This document shows positions 24,109 through 32,770 of a stretch of 64,000 nt of DNA, one piece after another. The position numbers and the translations under genes are program-made. The stretch's first letter is position 1; each line of letters starts with the position of its first letter. Origin of the DNA: VXNE01 sp965217825 (lineage in GTDB: Bacteria > Pseudomonadota > Gammaproteobacteria > Pseudomonadales > Azotimanducaceae); NCBI GenBank assembly GCA_965217825.1, contig OZ244571.1, forward strand, positions 4,030,001-4,094,000, in the 5' to 3' direction. The notes beneath the pieces are model-generated. The model saw nothing but the letters and a program-made list of their open reading frames with translations, was not told the DNA's origin and did no database searches.

Positions 24109-24644
24109 CGCAGCGATTGCAGCGCGGCGATGGCGGGTTGTAGTTCTTCGCGCCAGATGTTTTCGTTGACGTCGCCCACGCGTTTGTAGCGAATGATTCC
24201 CGCGGCATCCAGGAGAAATGTCTCCGGCGCTCCGTAGACGCCCAACTCGACGCCGAAATCTCCGGTAGCGTCCACGATGTTGAAGTCGTACGGATTTCCG
24301 TATCGCGTCAACCATCGGCCCGCTTCGATGGGATCGTCCTTGTAGTTGATGCCCATGATGGAGATACCGGCCTCATCGGCAATGCGCGCGAGTTCGCCGT
24401 GCTCGGCCAGGCATGTGGGACACCACGTTGCCCAGACGTTTACCAGGCGGCGTTCGCCGATCAGGTCCGCCCGGGTCGCCCGCGCGCCGGGCTCTCCCAG
24501 GATCGGCAGATCGAAGTCCGGAAACGGCTTATCTATCAGCGCGGATGGCAACTCGTGCGGATCGCGCAGGCTGAAACCCAGATACAGAAATGACGCCAGA
24601 ACCGCGAACACGGCGACCGGCATGAACAATCGCGCCCGGTTCAC
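24105..24644 (-). CDS. ccmG: Thiol:disulphide interchange protein CcmG/DsbE
   Basis: A 179-residue membrane-anchored thioredoxin-fold protein that passes reducing power in cytochrome c maturation. GTG 24644 gives NRARLFMPVAVFAVLASFLYLGFSLRDPHELPSALIDKPFPDFDLP, the typical CcmG anchor and start; the active site is WATWCPTC (Cys75, Cys78), and GINYKDD and GVYGAPETFLLD include the cis-proline region. The start overlaps the ccmF stop as GTGA (24641-24644). An upstream in-frame extension would read SAGEREG-type peptides from the palindromic repeat, but it would be in ccmF coding DNA and is not needed. Confidence 0.93.
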   Translation of the reverse strand: MNRARLFMPVAVFAVLASFLYLGFSLRDPHELPSALIDKPFPDFDLPILGEPGARATRADLIGERRLVNVWATWCPTCLAEHGELARIADEAGISIMGINYKDDPIEAGRWLTRYGNPYDFNIVDATGDFGVELGVYGAPETFLLDAAGIIRYKRVGDVNENIWREELQPAIAALQSLR

Positions 24645-26680
24645 GTTGCTTGCGAGGGGTACCCCCTCGCGCTGCTTTTTCTTGCGAGGGGATAGCCCCT
24701 CGCGCTGCTTTCTTTTGCGAGGGGATACCCCCTCGCGCTCCCCGGCTGATGGCTCCTCGTCGCGAGACTGCCTGCGTCCCGGACATCCTCCCGGACACGC
24801 AGTCGACGATAGCGCGGATCGGTCACAGCGAGCACACCGCCAAAAGCCATCATCAGGGCGCCCAGCCATACCCATCGAACCAGCACCTTGTCCTGGATGC
24901 GAACGCCCCAGGAACCGTCCGGAAGCTCGGAGCCAAGCGCGATGTAGAGGTCCCGCACAAACCCGGCGGCAATTCCGGCTTCGGTCATCACCTGCTCGCG
25001 TGCGCTGTAGCGACGCTTTTCCGGATACAGGCGCACGCCGCTGTCCGTAACGAACTCGGCCTGCTCCGCGATGTAGTTCGGTCCGTCAATCCGCCGCAAC
25101 GCCGCGAAGCGATAGGTCACGCCGTTCAGATTCACGCTATCGCCGACAGCCATCCTGGCGTCGACTTCACGGGAGAATTCGCTGGTCGCGCCAATGCCTA
25201 TCAAGGCCACGGCGAAACCGATGTGCGCAACCATCATCCCCAGGTATCCGCGCGACGTGCTGTCGCGACGGCGCCATAGGTCGGCACCGTGGACCAGCAT
25301 GATCCAAAGACCGAGGGCGACGGCGGCGGCGGCACCCACCTTGAAGGTACCGCCAAGCGCGAGCGGCAGTGCCAATCCCATGCAGACCGCGGCCGCGCAC
25401 ATCAAGCCCGCGTTTTTCAACAGCGCCGGCGGCGTGCGTTTCCACCGCGAGACCGGCGCCACCGCGAGGAAGCACGCCAGAACGCACATGAGCGGAACGA
25501 ATCCCTTGTTGAAATAGGGGGCGCCCACCGATGTCTTCTCTCCACCGGTAATGGCTTCGTGGGCAAGCGGGTACAAGGTCCCGTGCAGGACAAAGGCCAA
25601 TGCGACAACAAGAATCGCATTGTTGACCAGCAGCAGCAGCTCGCGGGAAAAGCCGCCATAGCGGGCTCTGCTCATGATTGTCGGCGCCCGCAGCCCATAG
25701 ACCGTCAGCGCGCCGCCCACAGCCAGCGCCAACAGGGCAAGAACGAAGAGTCCGCGCTCCGGGTCCACGGCGAACGCATGCACCGAGGTCAATACCCCGG
25801 AGCGGACGATGAACGCACCGAGCAGCGACAGCGAAAAGGCCGCAATCGCAAGCAGCGCAGTCCAGCTCTTGAACGCGCCACGTTTTTCCGTCGCGGCAAG
25901 GGAGTGCAGCAGGGCTGTGCCCGCCAGCCACGGCATGAACGACGCGTTCTCCACCGGGTCCCAGAACCACCAGCCGCCCCAACCGAGCTCGTAGTACGCC
26001 CACCAGCTACCCAGAGCGATCCCGACGGTCAGAAACGCCCACGCCACGTTCGTCCAGGGTCGGGACCAACGCGCCCAGGCCGCATCCAGCCTGCCGCTGA
26101 CGAGCGCCGCTATGGCGAAGGAGAACGCCACGGAAAAGCCGACATAGCCCGTGTAAAGCAATGGCGGATGCACGATCAGCCCGAAGTCCTGGAGCAAGGG
26201 ATTCAGGTCCGCACCCTCGACCGGCACGCCGGGCAACAGGCGCTCGAAGGGGCTGCTTGTCGCCAGCAGGAACAGCAGGAAACCGAAGTTGAGCAAACCC
26301 ATGGTCCCCAATACGCGACCGAAGATCTCGTCCGGCAACCGCCTGCAGCCCAGGCTCACCGCCCAGGTCCATACCCCCATGATCAATGTCCACAGGAGAA
26401 ACGAGCCCTCGTGCGCGCCCCAGGTCGCGCTGATCCGGTAGTACCAGGGCAGCAAGCTGTTCGAGTTTTCCGCCACGTACGCGACGGAAAAGTCGCTCAG
26501 GAGAAAAGCCCGGACAAGCACCGCGAAACCGAAAGCGATCAAAAGAAACTGGCACGAGGCAAGCGTCGCCGCCAGGCTGCGCCAGACGCCGTTGACGGCG
26601 CTGAGGTGGCCGACGACGCCGAGAGCAAGGGCCACCAAGAGGGCGGCGACCACGGCAAAGTGTCCGATTTCGACGATCAC
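24641..26680 (-). CDS. ccmF: Haem lyase subunit CcmF
   Basis: A 679-residue polytopic membrane protein that joins haem from CcmE to apocytochrome c. The WWD-type haem-handling motif appears as YYELGWGGWWFWDPVENASFMPWLAGTALLHSL, with flanking conserved His residues (for example GLIVHPPLLYTGYVGF and ATWGAHEGSFLLW). The last about 35 residues (SARGYPLAKESSARGYPLARKSSARGYPS) are not CcmF: they are the palindromic repeat also found in ligA, read in a different frame here, ending just before the stop shared with the ccmG start. Normal CcmF ends near the TDPRYRRLR sequence, so the tail is an insertion product. ATGA overlap with ccmE at its 5' end. Confidence 0.95.
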   Translation of the reverse strand: MIVEIGHFAVVAALLVALALGVVGHLSAVNGVWRSLAATLASCQFLLIAFGFAVLVRAFLLSDFSVAYVAENSNSLLPWYYRISATWGAHEGSFLLWTLIMGVWTWAVSLGCRRLPDEIFGRVLGTMGLLNFGFLLFLLATSSPFERLLPGVPVEGADLNPLLQDFGLIVHPPLLYTGYVGFSVAFSFAIAALVSGRLDAAWARWSRPWTNVAWAFLTVGIALGSWWAYYELGWGGWWFWDPVENASFMPWLAGTALLHSLAATEKRGAFKSWTALLAIAAFSLSLLGAFIVRSGVLTSVHAFAVDPERGLFVLALLALAVGGALTVYGLRAPTIMSRARYGGFSRELLLLVNNAILVVALAFVLHGTLYPLAHEAITGGEKTSVGAPYFNKGFVPLMCVLACFLAVAPVSRWKRTPPALLKNAGLMCAAAVCMGLALPLALGGTFKVGAAAAVALGLWIMLVHGADLWRRRDSTSRGYLGMMVAHIGFAVALIGIGATSEFSREVDARMAVGDSVNLNGVTYRFAALRRIDGPNYIAEQAEFVTDSGVRLYPEKRRYSAREQVMTEAGIAAGFVRDLYIALGSELPDGSWGVRIQDKVLVRWVWLGALMMAFGGVLAVTDPRYRRLRVREDVRDAGSLATRSHQPGSARGYPLAKESSARGYPLARKSSARGYPSQAT
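24650..24756. repeat. Palindromic repeat units inside the ccmF 3' end
   Basis: Three units: GCGAGGGGTACCCCCTCGC (24652), GCGAGGGGATAGCCCCTCGC (24684) and GCGAGGGGATACCCCCTCGC (24717), followed by GCTCCCCGGCTGATGGCTCC, which matches the inter-unit sequence of the ligA copy with one change (GCTGAGGGCTC). They lie within 8 to 115 bp of the ccmF stop. Confidence 0.92.
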
Positions 26681-27147
26681 GGCGCGACCGCGCGCACGCC
26701 GGAGTCCGGGGGACCACAGGCTTCCCCCTCGACGGCAATCCCGGCCATTTCAGGCGGCATGTAGTTTTCGTCGTGTTTGGCCAAGACCCCGGACGCCTGG
26801 AACTCGCGCTCGGTATCGAGCTGGCCCGTAACCAGGATACCCTGCCCCTCGCGAAACAAGTCCGGCAGGATGCCGACATGGCGCACCACGAAGTCGGAAC
26901 CCCGGTAATCGGTGAGCACAAAGGACACGCTGAGTCCACTGGCGTCGTGCGTCACGCTGTCGCACACAACCATACCACCCGCACGAATCGAGACGCCCGT
27001 CGGCGCTTCACCGTTCACCACCCGTTCCGGCGGATAGAACAGATTGACGCCTTCTTCCAGAGCGGTAAGCACCAGAGCGGCGGTGACGGCGGTGCCGCCC
27101 AGCAGGAATACTGTCGCAACCAGGCGGTTGCGGCGCCGTGTATTCAC
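26677..27147 (-). CDS. ccmE: Haem chaperone CcmE
   Basis: A 156-residue periplasmic haem chaperone that binds haem covalently and hands it to CcmF. One N-terminal membrane anchor (RLVATVFLLGGTAVTAALVLTAL) precedes a beta-barrel domain; the haem-binding HxxxY motif is His125-Tyr129 in LAKHDENYMPPE. The sequence FYPPERVVNGEAPTGVSIRAGGMV is characteristic. The gene overlaps ccmF by 4 bp and ccmD by 4 bp. Confidence 0.96.
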   Translation of the reverse strand: MNTRRRNRLVATVFLLGGTAVTAALVLTALEEGVNLFYPPERVVNGEAPTGVSIRAGGMVVCDSVTHDASGLSVSFVLTDYRGSDFVVRHVGILPDLFREGQGILVTGQLDTEREFQASGVLAKHDENYMPPEMAGIAVEGEACGPPDSGVRAVAP

Positions 27148-27317
27148 TCGGCAGCCCGCCTTCGCTCATCATCGGCGCGATGCACGGCAAGGAAACGCCG
27201 GCGAGAGAGGATGGGACGCGCGCCGATGGCGATCAGCGCCGTCCAGGCGATGCCGTAGGCGAGCCACACATAGAGGCCGTGGCCACCCATCGCAAGGAAC
27301 GTGAAGAACTCGTTCAC
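27144..27317 (-). CDS. ccmD: Haem exporter protein CcmD (small membrane subunit)
   Basis: A 57-residue protein with one membrane helix: VNEFFTFLAMGGHGLYVWLAYGIAWTALIAIGARPILSRRRFL. The tyrosine-containing GGHGLYVWLAYG and the following basic tail are the CcmD pattern. It stabilises CcmC and CcmE and helps release holo-CcmE from CcmABC. The GTG start at 27317 overlaps the ccmC stop (GTGA at 27314-27317); the frame is open further upstream, but the overlap and family alignment favour this start. Confidence 0.9.
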   Translation of the reverse strand: MNEFFTFLAMGGHGLYVWLAYGIAWTALIAIGARPILSRRRFLAVHRADDERRRAAE

Positions 27318-28105
27318 GACCCGCTTCCCGACCGCGCCCGCGCGACCCAGTCCCGCACCCACGCCGTATCCGACTCGCGCTCGAGAATCTCATTGCGCAG
27401 GCCCCCGAGAACAACCGCGGCGACGAAGCAATAGAAGCCGACGACGTTGACCAGCAACGGCAACCACATCTCCGCAGGCATCGTCGGCTGTTCGATCAAC
27501 GAAAAGCTCGCGGGCTGGTGCAGTGTCAGCCACCAGTCCACCGAATATTTGATGATGGGCACGTTGACGGTGCCGACGATGGCGAGGACCGCCACGGCCT
27601 TGCCCGCCTGTTCCCGCCCGGGAATGGCCTGGCGCAGCGCCATCAGGCCGAGATAGAGAAAGAACAGCACCAACACCGAGGTGGTGCGCGCATCCCACAC
27701 CCACCATGCACCCCAGGTCGGTTTGCCCCAGATCGCCCCCGTCAGCAGCGCCACGCCGGTGATCGCCATGCCGACCGGCGCCGTCACGGCTATGAACATA
27801 TCGGCGAGTTTCATGCGCCAGACCAGCAGCACGACTCCGGCAGCACCCATCGCCAGGTACAGGGCTTCGGCGAGATGCGCCGTTGGCACGTGCACGTAGA
27901 TGATGCGGAAGCTGTTGCCCTGCTGATAGTCCTGGGGCGCGAACACGAGCCCCCATACCGCACCGGCCACCAGGAGGGCAACGCCGATGATGGCGAGGGC
28001 CACAAGCCACGGTCTGGTCATGTCGAAGAACCACCGGGGCGAGCCGAGTCTGTGCGCAAATTCGACTAGCCGATCCACCCTGGCAGACTGTCGGATTTGA
28101 CGCAT
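27314..28105 (-). CDS. ccmC: Haem exporter/haem-handling protein CcmC
   Basis: A 263-residue six-helix membrane protein that places haem on CcmE. The tryptophan-rich motif GAIWGKPTWGAWWVWDARTTSVLVLFFLYLGLMAL with its flanking histidines (for example IYVHVPTAHLAEALYLAMGAAG) is clear. ATG 28105 was chosen; a TTG 9 bp upstream is less likely. The first codons (MRQIRQSA) are supplied by the 110-bp cassette that also precedes the transglycosylase gene. Usual length is about 245, so the added N-terminus is short. GTGA overlap with ccmD. Confidence 0.96.
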   Translation of the reverse strand: MRQIRQSARVDRLVEFAHRLGSPRWFFDMTRPWLVALAIIGVALLVAGAVWGLVFAPQDYQQGNSFRIIYVHVPTAHLAEALYLAMGAAGVVLLVWRMKLADMFIAVTAPVGMAITGVALLTGAIWGKPTWGAWWVWDARTTSVLVLFFLYLGLMALRQAIPGREQAGKAVAVLAIVGTVNVPIIKYSVDWWLTLHQPASFSLIEQPTMPAEMWLPLLVNVVGFYCFVAAVVLGGLRNEILERESDTAWVRDWVARARSGSGS

Positions 28106-28191
28106 TAGCGGCAAGTCCGACCGTGCGGTAGGTGGGCTTGGGCGGGGGCAAAAGACGGCGCCCGCCGGGGCGACGGTTTTTGTGGCACTAG
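28082..28191 (-). repeat. Intergenic cassette, copy A (between ccmB and ccmC)
   Basis: The minus-strand copy begins at CTAG (ccmB stop TAG), runs through GCCACAAAAACCGTCGCCCC and TTTTGCCCCCGCCCAAGC, and ends in the first codons of ccmC. It is 110 bp, the same length as copy B at 14794-14903 and ungapped against it. In other ccm operons ccmB and ccmC are adjacent or nearly so; here the cassette fills the whole gap. Confidence 0.9.
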
Positions 28192-28853
28192 TACTCCTGA
28201 CTCAATCTCAACGCGAAGCCGACGGCAAAGGGCGCGAAAGTCGCCGCCGCCGCCAGCATCGTCAGCAACCACAGCAACTGCGGCAGCGCGCTCAAGCCCG
28301 ATGCGGCGACCACACTCGCGCTGGCGCCGAATACGAGCACGGGCACGTACAACGGCAGTGCGATCAGGGCCACCAGCAAACCGCCGCGACCCAGCCCCGC
28401 CGTCAATGCCGCCGCCACCGCGCCGATAGCGGTTAGCGTTGGCGTGCCGATCACCAGGCTCAGCACCAGCACGGGCAGCGCCTGCGCCGGCGCCTGCAGC
28501 ATGAAACCCGCCACGGGGGCGAAAAGGACGAGCGGCAGCCCGCTCACGCACCAGTGCGCAGCGAGTTTGCCGAGCACGGCGAGGAATATCGGCCGGCCAT
28601 GCAGCAGCATCTGCTCCAGCGTGCCGTCCTCGAAATCGCGCCGAAACAGGCCCTCGGCCGCCAGCATGCACGCCAGCAGCGCGATGACCCATACGACGAC
28701 CACGGCCACGGCGCCAAGCGTCTTCAAATCCGAACTGAGGCCCAACCCGAACAGTGTCACCGCTAACGCGAAAAAAGCCACGGGATGCGCCGCTTCGCCG
28801 CGCGAGCGAAAGGCGATCCGCAAGTCTCGCCCAGCCTGGGCCAGGACGATCAC
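28188..28853 (-). CDS. ccmB: Haem exporter ABC permease CcmB
   Basis: A 221-residue inner-membrane permease of the CcmABC haem-release complex, with six hydrophobic segments. IVLAQAGRDLRIAFRSRGEAAHPVAFFALAVTLFGLGL is the family N-terminus and LFRRDFEDGTLEQMLLHG its conserved cytoplasmic loop. GTG 28853 overlaps the ccmA stop (GTGA at 28850-28853), so the many upstream in-frame codons, which lie inside ccmA, are rejected. The TAG stop belongs to the cassette at 28188-28191. Confidence 0.95.
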   Translation of the reverse strand: MIVLAQAGRDLRIAFRSRGEAAHPVAFFALAVTLFGLGLSSDLKTLGAVAVVVVWVIALLACMLAAEGLFRRDFEDGTLEQMLLHGRPIFLAVLGKLAAHWCVSGLPLVLFAPVAGFMLQAPAQALPVLVLSLVIGTPTLTAIGAVAAALTAGLGRGGLLVALIALPLYVPVLVFGASASVVAASGLSALPQLLWLLTMLAAAATFAPFAVGFALRLSQEY

Positions 28854-29440
28854 GTCGCGAGTTCCAGGCGTCGCGCGCCGACTACGCCCAGGTCCTGGTG
28901 CGTCGCGCAGACCACGGCACCGCCACCGCTGCATTGCGTCCGAACCAGAGAACGCACGATGTCCCGACCGGATTCGTCGAGGGCGGCAAAGGGCTCGTCC
29001 AGCAACCACAGCGGCGCGGAACTTGCCGTCAACCGCGCCAGCGCCGCGCGCCTTTGCTGACCGGCGGACAGACTTCGGCAAGGCACCAGGTGGAAACCGT
29101 TCAGACCGACTTCGCGCAGCGCCGAGAGGCAGTCCTCGCGCCGATGTTCACGCCCCTGCAGCGCCAGATACCACCGCAAGTTCTCCAACGGTGTCAGTAG
29201 TGGACTCAAGCCCGGCTTGTGGCCGAGGTACAGCCGCTCGTCGGCTGCGACATCCACGCGCCCGGATTCTTCGGTGAACAATCCCGCAATGCACCGCAGC
29301 AGCGTCGTCTTGCCGCTGCCGTTCGGCCCTCGGACCTCCATCAACTCGCCCCGACCCAAGTCGAAATCGATGCCTTGAAACAATCGGCGGCCGCCCGCGC
29401 TGCAAGCCAAATCGCGTACCGACAAGAGGTGCCCGTTCAA
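28850..29440 (-). CDS. ccmA: Haem exporter ABC ATPase CcmA
   Basis: A 196-residue ATPase that drives release of haem-loaded CcmE. Walker A is GPNGSGKTTLLRCIAGL, the signature is SLSAGQQRRAALARL, Walker B is LWLLDEPFAALDESG, and the H-loop is CATHQDL. A TTG start at 29440 (NGHLLSVRDLACSAGGRRLF) is preferred because a TATAAT box ends only 28 bp upstream, so longer versions would not be on the message; TTG at 29425 is the alternative. First gene of ccmABCDEFGHI. Confidence 0.92.
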   Translation of the reverse strand: MNGHLLSVRDLACSAGGRRLFQGIDFDLGRGELMEVRGPNGSGKTTLLRCIAGLFTEESGRVDVAADERLYLGHKPGLSPLLTPLENLRWYLALQGREHRREDCLSALREVGLNGFHLVPCRSLSAGQQRRAALARLTASSAPLWLLDEPFAALDESGRDIVRSLVRTQCSGGGAVVCATHQDLGVVGARRLELAT

Positions 29441-29467
29441 CCGTTCGTCATCGCGGTGAAAACCGGC

Positions 29468-29473
29468 ATTATA
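29468..29473 (-). promoter_or_regulatory. -10 box TATAAT of the ccm operon
   Basis: The minus strand reads TATAAT at 29473-29468, a perfect sigma-70 -10 box; the -35 (GCACAA-like, 17 bp upstream) is poor. It sits 28 bp before the chosen ccmA start and after the end of the permease gene, so it can drive all nine ccm genes. Confidence 0.5.
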
Positions 29474-29582
29474 GGTGCAAGCGGAGCATCTTGTGCCGAC
29501 CCCGGGAATCCGCGCGAGAGCCCCTTTGACGGGACCCGAATACCGCTGCACGAGTTCCTGCCGGAACCTCGCGACGCTCGGC

Positions 29583-32087
29583 TCACAACTCCCGCAAGAC
29601 CAGCAGAGGAGGCGACCGAACGAGCTTGCGCGTTCCGAGATAGCCGACGCTGGCGATGAGCGCCATGCCCACCGCGGGACCCGCGATCCAGAGCCACGGG
29701 TGGATTTCGTAGTCGAGTTCGAACACTCGGGTCTGCAGGGCGAACACGGTAATTTCCGCGCCGATGACGGCGACGATGCCTGCGAATGCGCCGAGGACGG
29801 CGAATTCTCCCACCAGAGCGCCGGCGATCAGGTTGCGGGTGCCGCCCAGAGCGCGCACCAGCGCATGCTCCTTCATGCGAGTTTCGTGGCTCGCCTGTAT
29901 CGATGCGATGAGCACCAGGGCGCCTGCCCCGAGCACCAGGCCAAGAATCAACTCGATGGCCCGCGTGACCCGATCGATGATGCGTTCGACCTGGGCGATG
30001 ATCGCGTCCACCTCGATCACCGTAATGGTCGGATGCGCCGCAAGCAGCCGATTGAGGAACCGCTTGCGGTCGGGTTCGAGATGGAAACTGGTCATGTGCG
30101 TTGTCGCAAATGCCGCCAGTGCCGGACGCGAGAACACGATAAAGAAATTCGGCTGCAAGCTATCCCACTCGACCCGGCGCAGATTCGCTACCCGCGCGGA
30201 GACCGGCAACCCGCCGATGTCGAACTCCAGCATGTCGCCTACGCTCAAACCATTGCCCCTCGCGTAGTCCACCTCAACAGAAATCAGTGCTTCGACCGTA
30301 TCGGCGGGCCACCAATCGCCCTGTTCCATCACATTGTCGCCGGGCACGTTATCGGACCATGTCAGGTTTCGCTCGGAGCCGAGGCCCGGTCCCAAATCCT
30401 CACCCCTCTCGCCGTGGCGCCCACGCCAACCGCGCGCTGGCTCGTCGTTGACGGTGACGACGCGGCCCCGAATCATCGGATACAGCTGGCCGTCGTAGTC
30501 CGTATGCTCACGCAACAGGTTTTGGACCGCGCCCACTTCGTCGCCCGCGATATTGATGAGGAAATGATTCGGCGCGTTCTGCGGTATCTGGGACCGCCAT
30601 TCCGCGAGCAGCGCCGTGCGCACCAGGAACAATATCAACAAGATCATGATCGCCAGGCCGAAAATCGTGATCTGCGCCACGTTTTCCCCGCGCCGGCGCT
30701 GCAATCCGGCAAGCGCCAGGCGCCACGAACTGCCCGCCTGCATGCCGACCATTCGTCCGCCCCGCAGCAATGCGAGCGCGACGATGGCGAACACCCCGCA
30801 AACTGCGGTTCCCCCAGCGAGCGCCCACACGGTGAGCCAGGCGCTTTCGCTATACCAGACAAGCAATCCGATGCTGCCCACGGCGGCGAAGCCATAGGTG
30901 ATCGCATTCGACAGCCCGCGGTCCGGTTCGCGGCGGATCACGCGCATGGGAGAGATGCGGCGCAGGTTGAGCAGCGGCGGCAATGCGAACGCCGCGAGGC
31001 ACACGAAACCGGTGACGCTGCCGACCACGAACGGGTTAGGTCCAGGCCAGGGCAATCGCACGGGCAGGTAGGCCGACAGTGCGGCGATGATGCCGAGATG
31101 CACCAGAATGCCGAGCAAAAGACCGGCCAACACGCCCGCTACACCGATGATCAGGAGCACGCCGACATACCCCCAAAGGATATCGGCCGGCGTGGCACCC
31201 AGCGTCTTCAACACCCCGACGTGGCTATAGTGGCGCCGCGCGTAGCGATGGGCCGCCAGGGCCACCGCAGCGCCGCCGAGAAGCACGGCGAGCAGGCCGC
31301 CGAGCAAGAGAAAACTCTCCGCCCGGTCCAGCGCGCGGCCGATCGTCGGACTCGACTCCTTGATGGTGCGCCAGCGGTAGTTCGGCGTCAGATCGTCGCT
31401 TATGGAAGCTTTGAGATCCGCCAAGGTTTCGGCGTCCCCCGCCAGTAGCAGCCGATAGGACACACGACTGCCCGGCTGAATCAGTTTCGTCGCCGGAATG
31501 TTTTCGACCCGCATCAACAGGCGTGGGCCCAGATCAACGAAGCTGCGACCCCGATCCGGCTCCGCCGTCAGGACACGCGCCACACGGAGTTCCGCATAGC
31601 CCACTGAAACCGTATCGCCCAATCGCAGTCCGAGCGCGGGGAACAAGCGCGAATCCAGCCACACCGCGCCGGTCGCGGGCACGGTATCGGTCACCCGGTC
31701 GGGACCGAACGGTTCGTCCGCGATCCGCACGGCGCCGCGCAGCGGATATCCCGAACCCACGGCTTTCACCGAGACGAGTTGATTGCGCGCATCGGGGGAG
31801 GCGTTGGCGAACAACATGGACGGGAAGCTGACGACATCCACTTGCGCAAGTCCGCGCTCGGCAGCGGCTTCGCGGAGCGCGTCGGGAATGGGCCGAGAGG
31901 AGCTGATCACGCTGTCGGCGCCGAGGAAGGTCGTCGCCTCGGCCAATAGCGCCTGCTGCAGGCGATCAACGAACAAGCTGATCGCCGTCACCGCGCCCAC
32001 GGCGACCAGCGCAGCCGCCAGCAACAGCCTGAGTTCGCCGGAACGCCAGTCCCGCGCGACCAGCCTCATCGCAAAGCGGAGGTTCAT
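29583..32087 (-). CDS. ybbP: FtsX-like ABC transporter permease (YbbP)
   Basis: An 834-residue permease with a DUF214/FtsX architecture: a first helix (LRLLLAAALVAVGAVTAISLFVDRLQQALLAEA), a large periplasmic domain (residues about 40-230), a block of helices around 240-470, a second periplasmic domain, and three C-terminal helices ending LIASVGYLGTRKLVRSPPLLVLREL. Together with YbbA it forms an inner-membrane ABC complex of uncertain role; it is neighbour to tesA in many gammaproteobacteria. The gene overlaps ybbA by 4 bp (ATGA). Function remains by family likeness only. Confidence 0.9.
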   Translation of the reverse strand: MNLRFAMRLVARDWRSGELRLLLAAALVAVGAVTAISLFVDRLQQALLAEATTFLGADSVISSSRPIPDALREAAAERGLAQVDVVSFPSMLFANASPDARNQLVSVKAVGSGYPLRGAVRIADEPFGPDRVTDTVPATGAVWLDSRLFPALGLRLGDTVSVGYAELRVARVLTAEPDRGRSFVDLGPRLLMRVENIPATKLIQPGSRVSYRLLLAGDAETLADLKASISDDLTPNYRWRTIKESSPTIGRALDRAESFLLLGGLLAVLLGGAAVALAAHRYARRHYSHVGVLKTLGATPADILWGYVGVLLIIGVAGVLAGLLLGILVHLGIIAALSAYLPVRLPWPGPNPFVVGSVTGFVCLAAFALPPLLNLRRISPMRVIRREPDRGLSNAITYGFAAVGSIGLLVWYSESAWLTVWALAGGTAVCGVFAIVALALLRGGRMVGMQAGSSWRLALAGLQRRRGENVAQITIFGLAIMILLILFLVRTALLAEWRSQIPQNAPNHFLINIAGDEVGAVQNLLREHTDYDGQLYPMIRGRVVTVNDEPARGWRGRHGERGEDLGPGLGSERNLTWSDNVPGDNVMEQGDWWPADTVEALISVEVDYARGNGLSVGDMLEFDIGGLPVSARVANLRRVEWDSLQPNFFIVFSRPALAAFATTHMTSFHLEPDRKRFLNRLLAAHPTITVIEVDAIIAQVERIIDRVTRAIELILGLVLGAGALVLIASIQASHETRMKEHALVRALGGTRNLIAGALVGEFAVLGAFAGIVAVIGAEITVFALQTRVFELDYEIHPWLWIAGPAVGMALIASVGYLGTRKLVRSPPLLVLREL

Positions 32088-32770
32088 ACCTCGATTCGTC
32101 CCGCTTCGAGACTGAGGACGCGACCGCAGCGGTCCGCAAGGGCCGTATCATGAGTGACCAGCACCAGCGTGGTCTGCGACTCTCGATTGAGCGCGAACAG
32201 GAGGTCGATCACGCGGCCACCGGTCGAAGTATCGAGATTTCCGGTCGGTTCGTCGGCGAACAACACCTTGGGACGCGAGGCGAAGGCTCGAGCAATCGCG
32301 ACGCGCTGCTGCTCGCCGCCGGACAGTTGCCGAGGGTAGTGCGTAAGCCGGTCGGCGAGTCCCACGCGATCGAGATACATCCGCGCATCGTCCCCCGCGT
32401 CGGATTCGCCGCGCAGTTCCGCTGGCAGCATGACGTTCTCCAGGGCTGTCAGGCTCTCGATCAACTGGAATGTCTGGAAAACGAAACCGACGCAGCGCCC
32501 GCGCACCCGGGCACGGTCTTCTTCGGGCATCGCGGTGATTCTGTCGCCATCAAGCCAGACGTCGCCCGCGGTCGGCAGATCGAGGCCCGCCAGGATGCCG
32601 AGCAGCGTGGTCTTGCCCGATCCGGACGCCCCCACCACCGCGACGGACTCCCCGGCGTTGATTTCCAGGCTGACGCTGTCCAAGATCGAGAGTTGGCCTT
32701 CCGCCGTGGCTACGGTCTTGCAGACATTATCAACGCGCAGAATCGGGGCGGCCGCACTATGGTTGTTCAT
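32084..32770 (-). CDS. ybbA: ABC transporter ATPase (YbbA)
   Basis: A 228-residue ATPase of the LolD/MacB-like group. Walker A VVGASGSGKTTLLGILAGLD, Q-loop FVFQTFQLI, signature YPRQLSGGEQQRVAIARAF, Walker B VLFADEPTGNLD, H-loop LVTHDTALA. The position next to ybbP and divergent to tesA is the same as in Escherichia coli. ATG 32770 overlaps the start of tesA by 8 bp, so the two promoters must lie inside each other's coding region or the start of one gene is slightly further in. Confidence 0.93.
   Translation of the reverse strand: MNNHSAAAPILRVDNVCKTVATAEGQLSILDSVSLEINAGESVAVVGASGSGKTTLLGILAGLDLPTAGDVWLDGDRITAMPEEDRARVRGRCVGFVFQTFQLIESLTALENVMLPAELRGESDAGDDARMYLDRVGLADRLTHYPRQLSGGEQQRVAIARAFASRPKVLFADEPTGNLDTSTGGRVIDLLFALNRESQTTLVLVTHDTALADRCGRVLSLEAGRIEV

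Noticed and set aside
24645..24875. A longer CcmG starting at 24875
   Set aside because: The added residues are antisense-free ccmF coding DNA containing the palindromic repeats in a second frame; the GTGA overlap start gives a normal CcmG.
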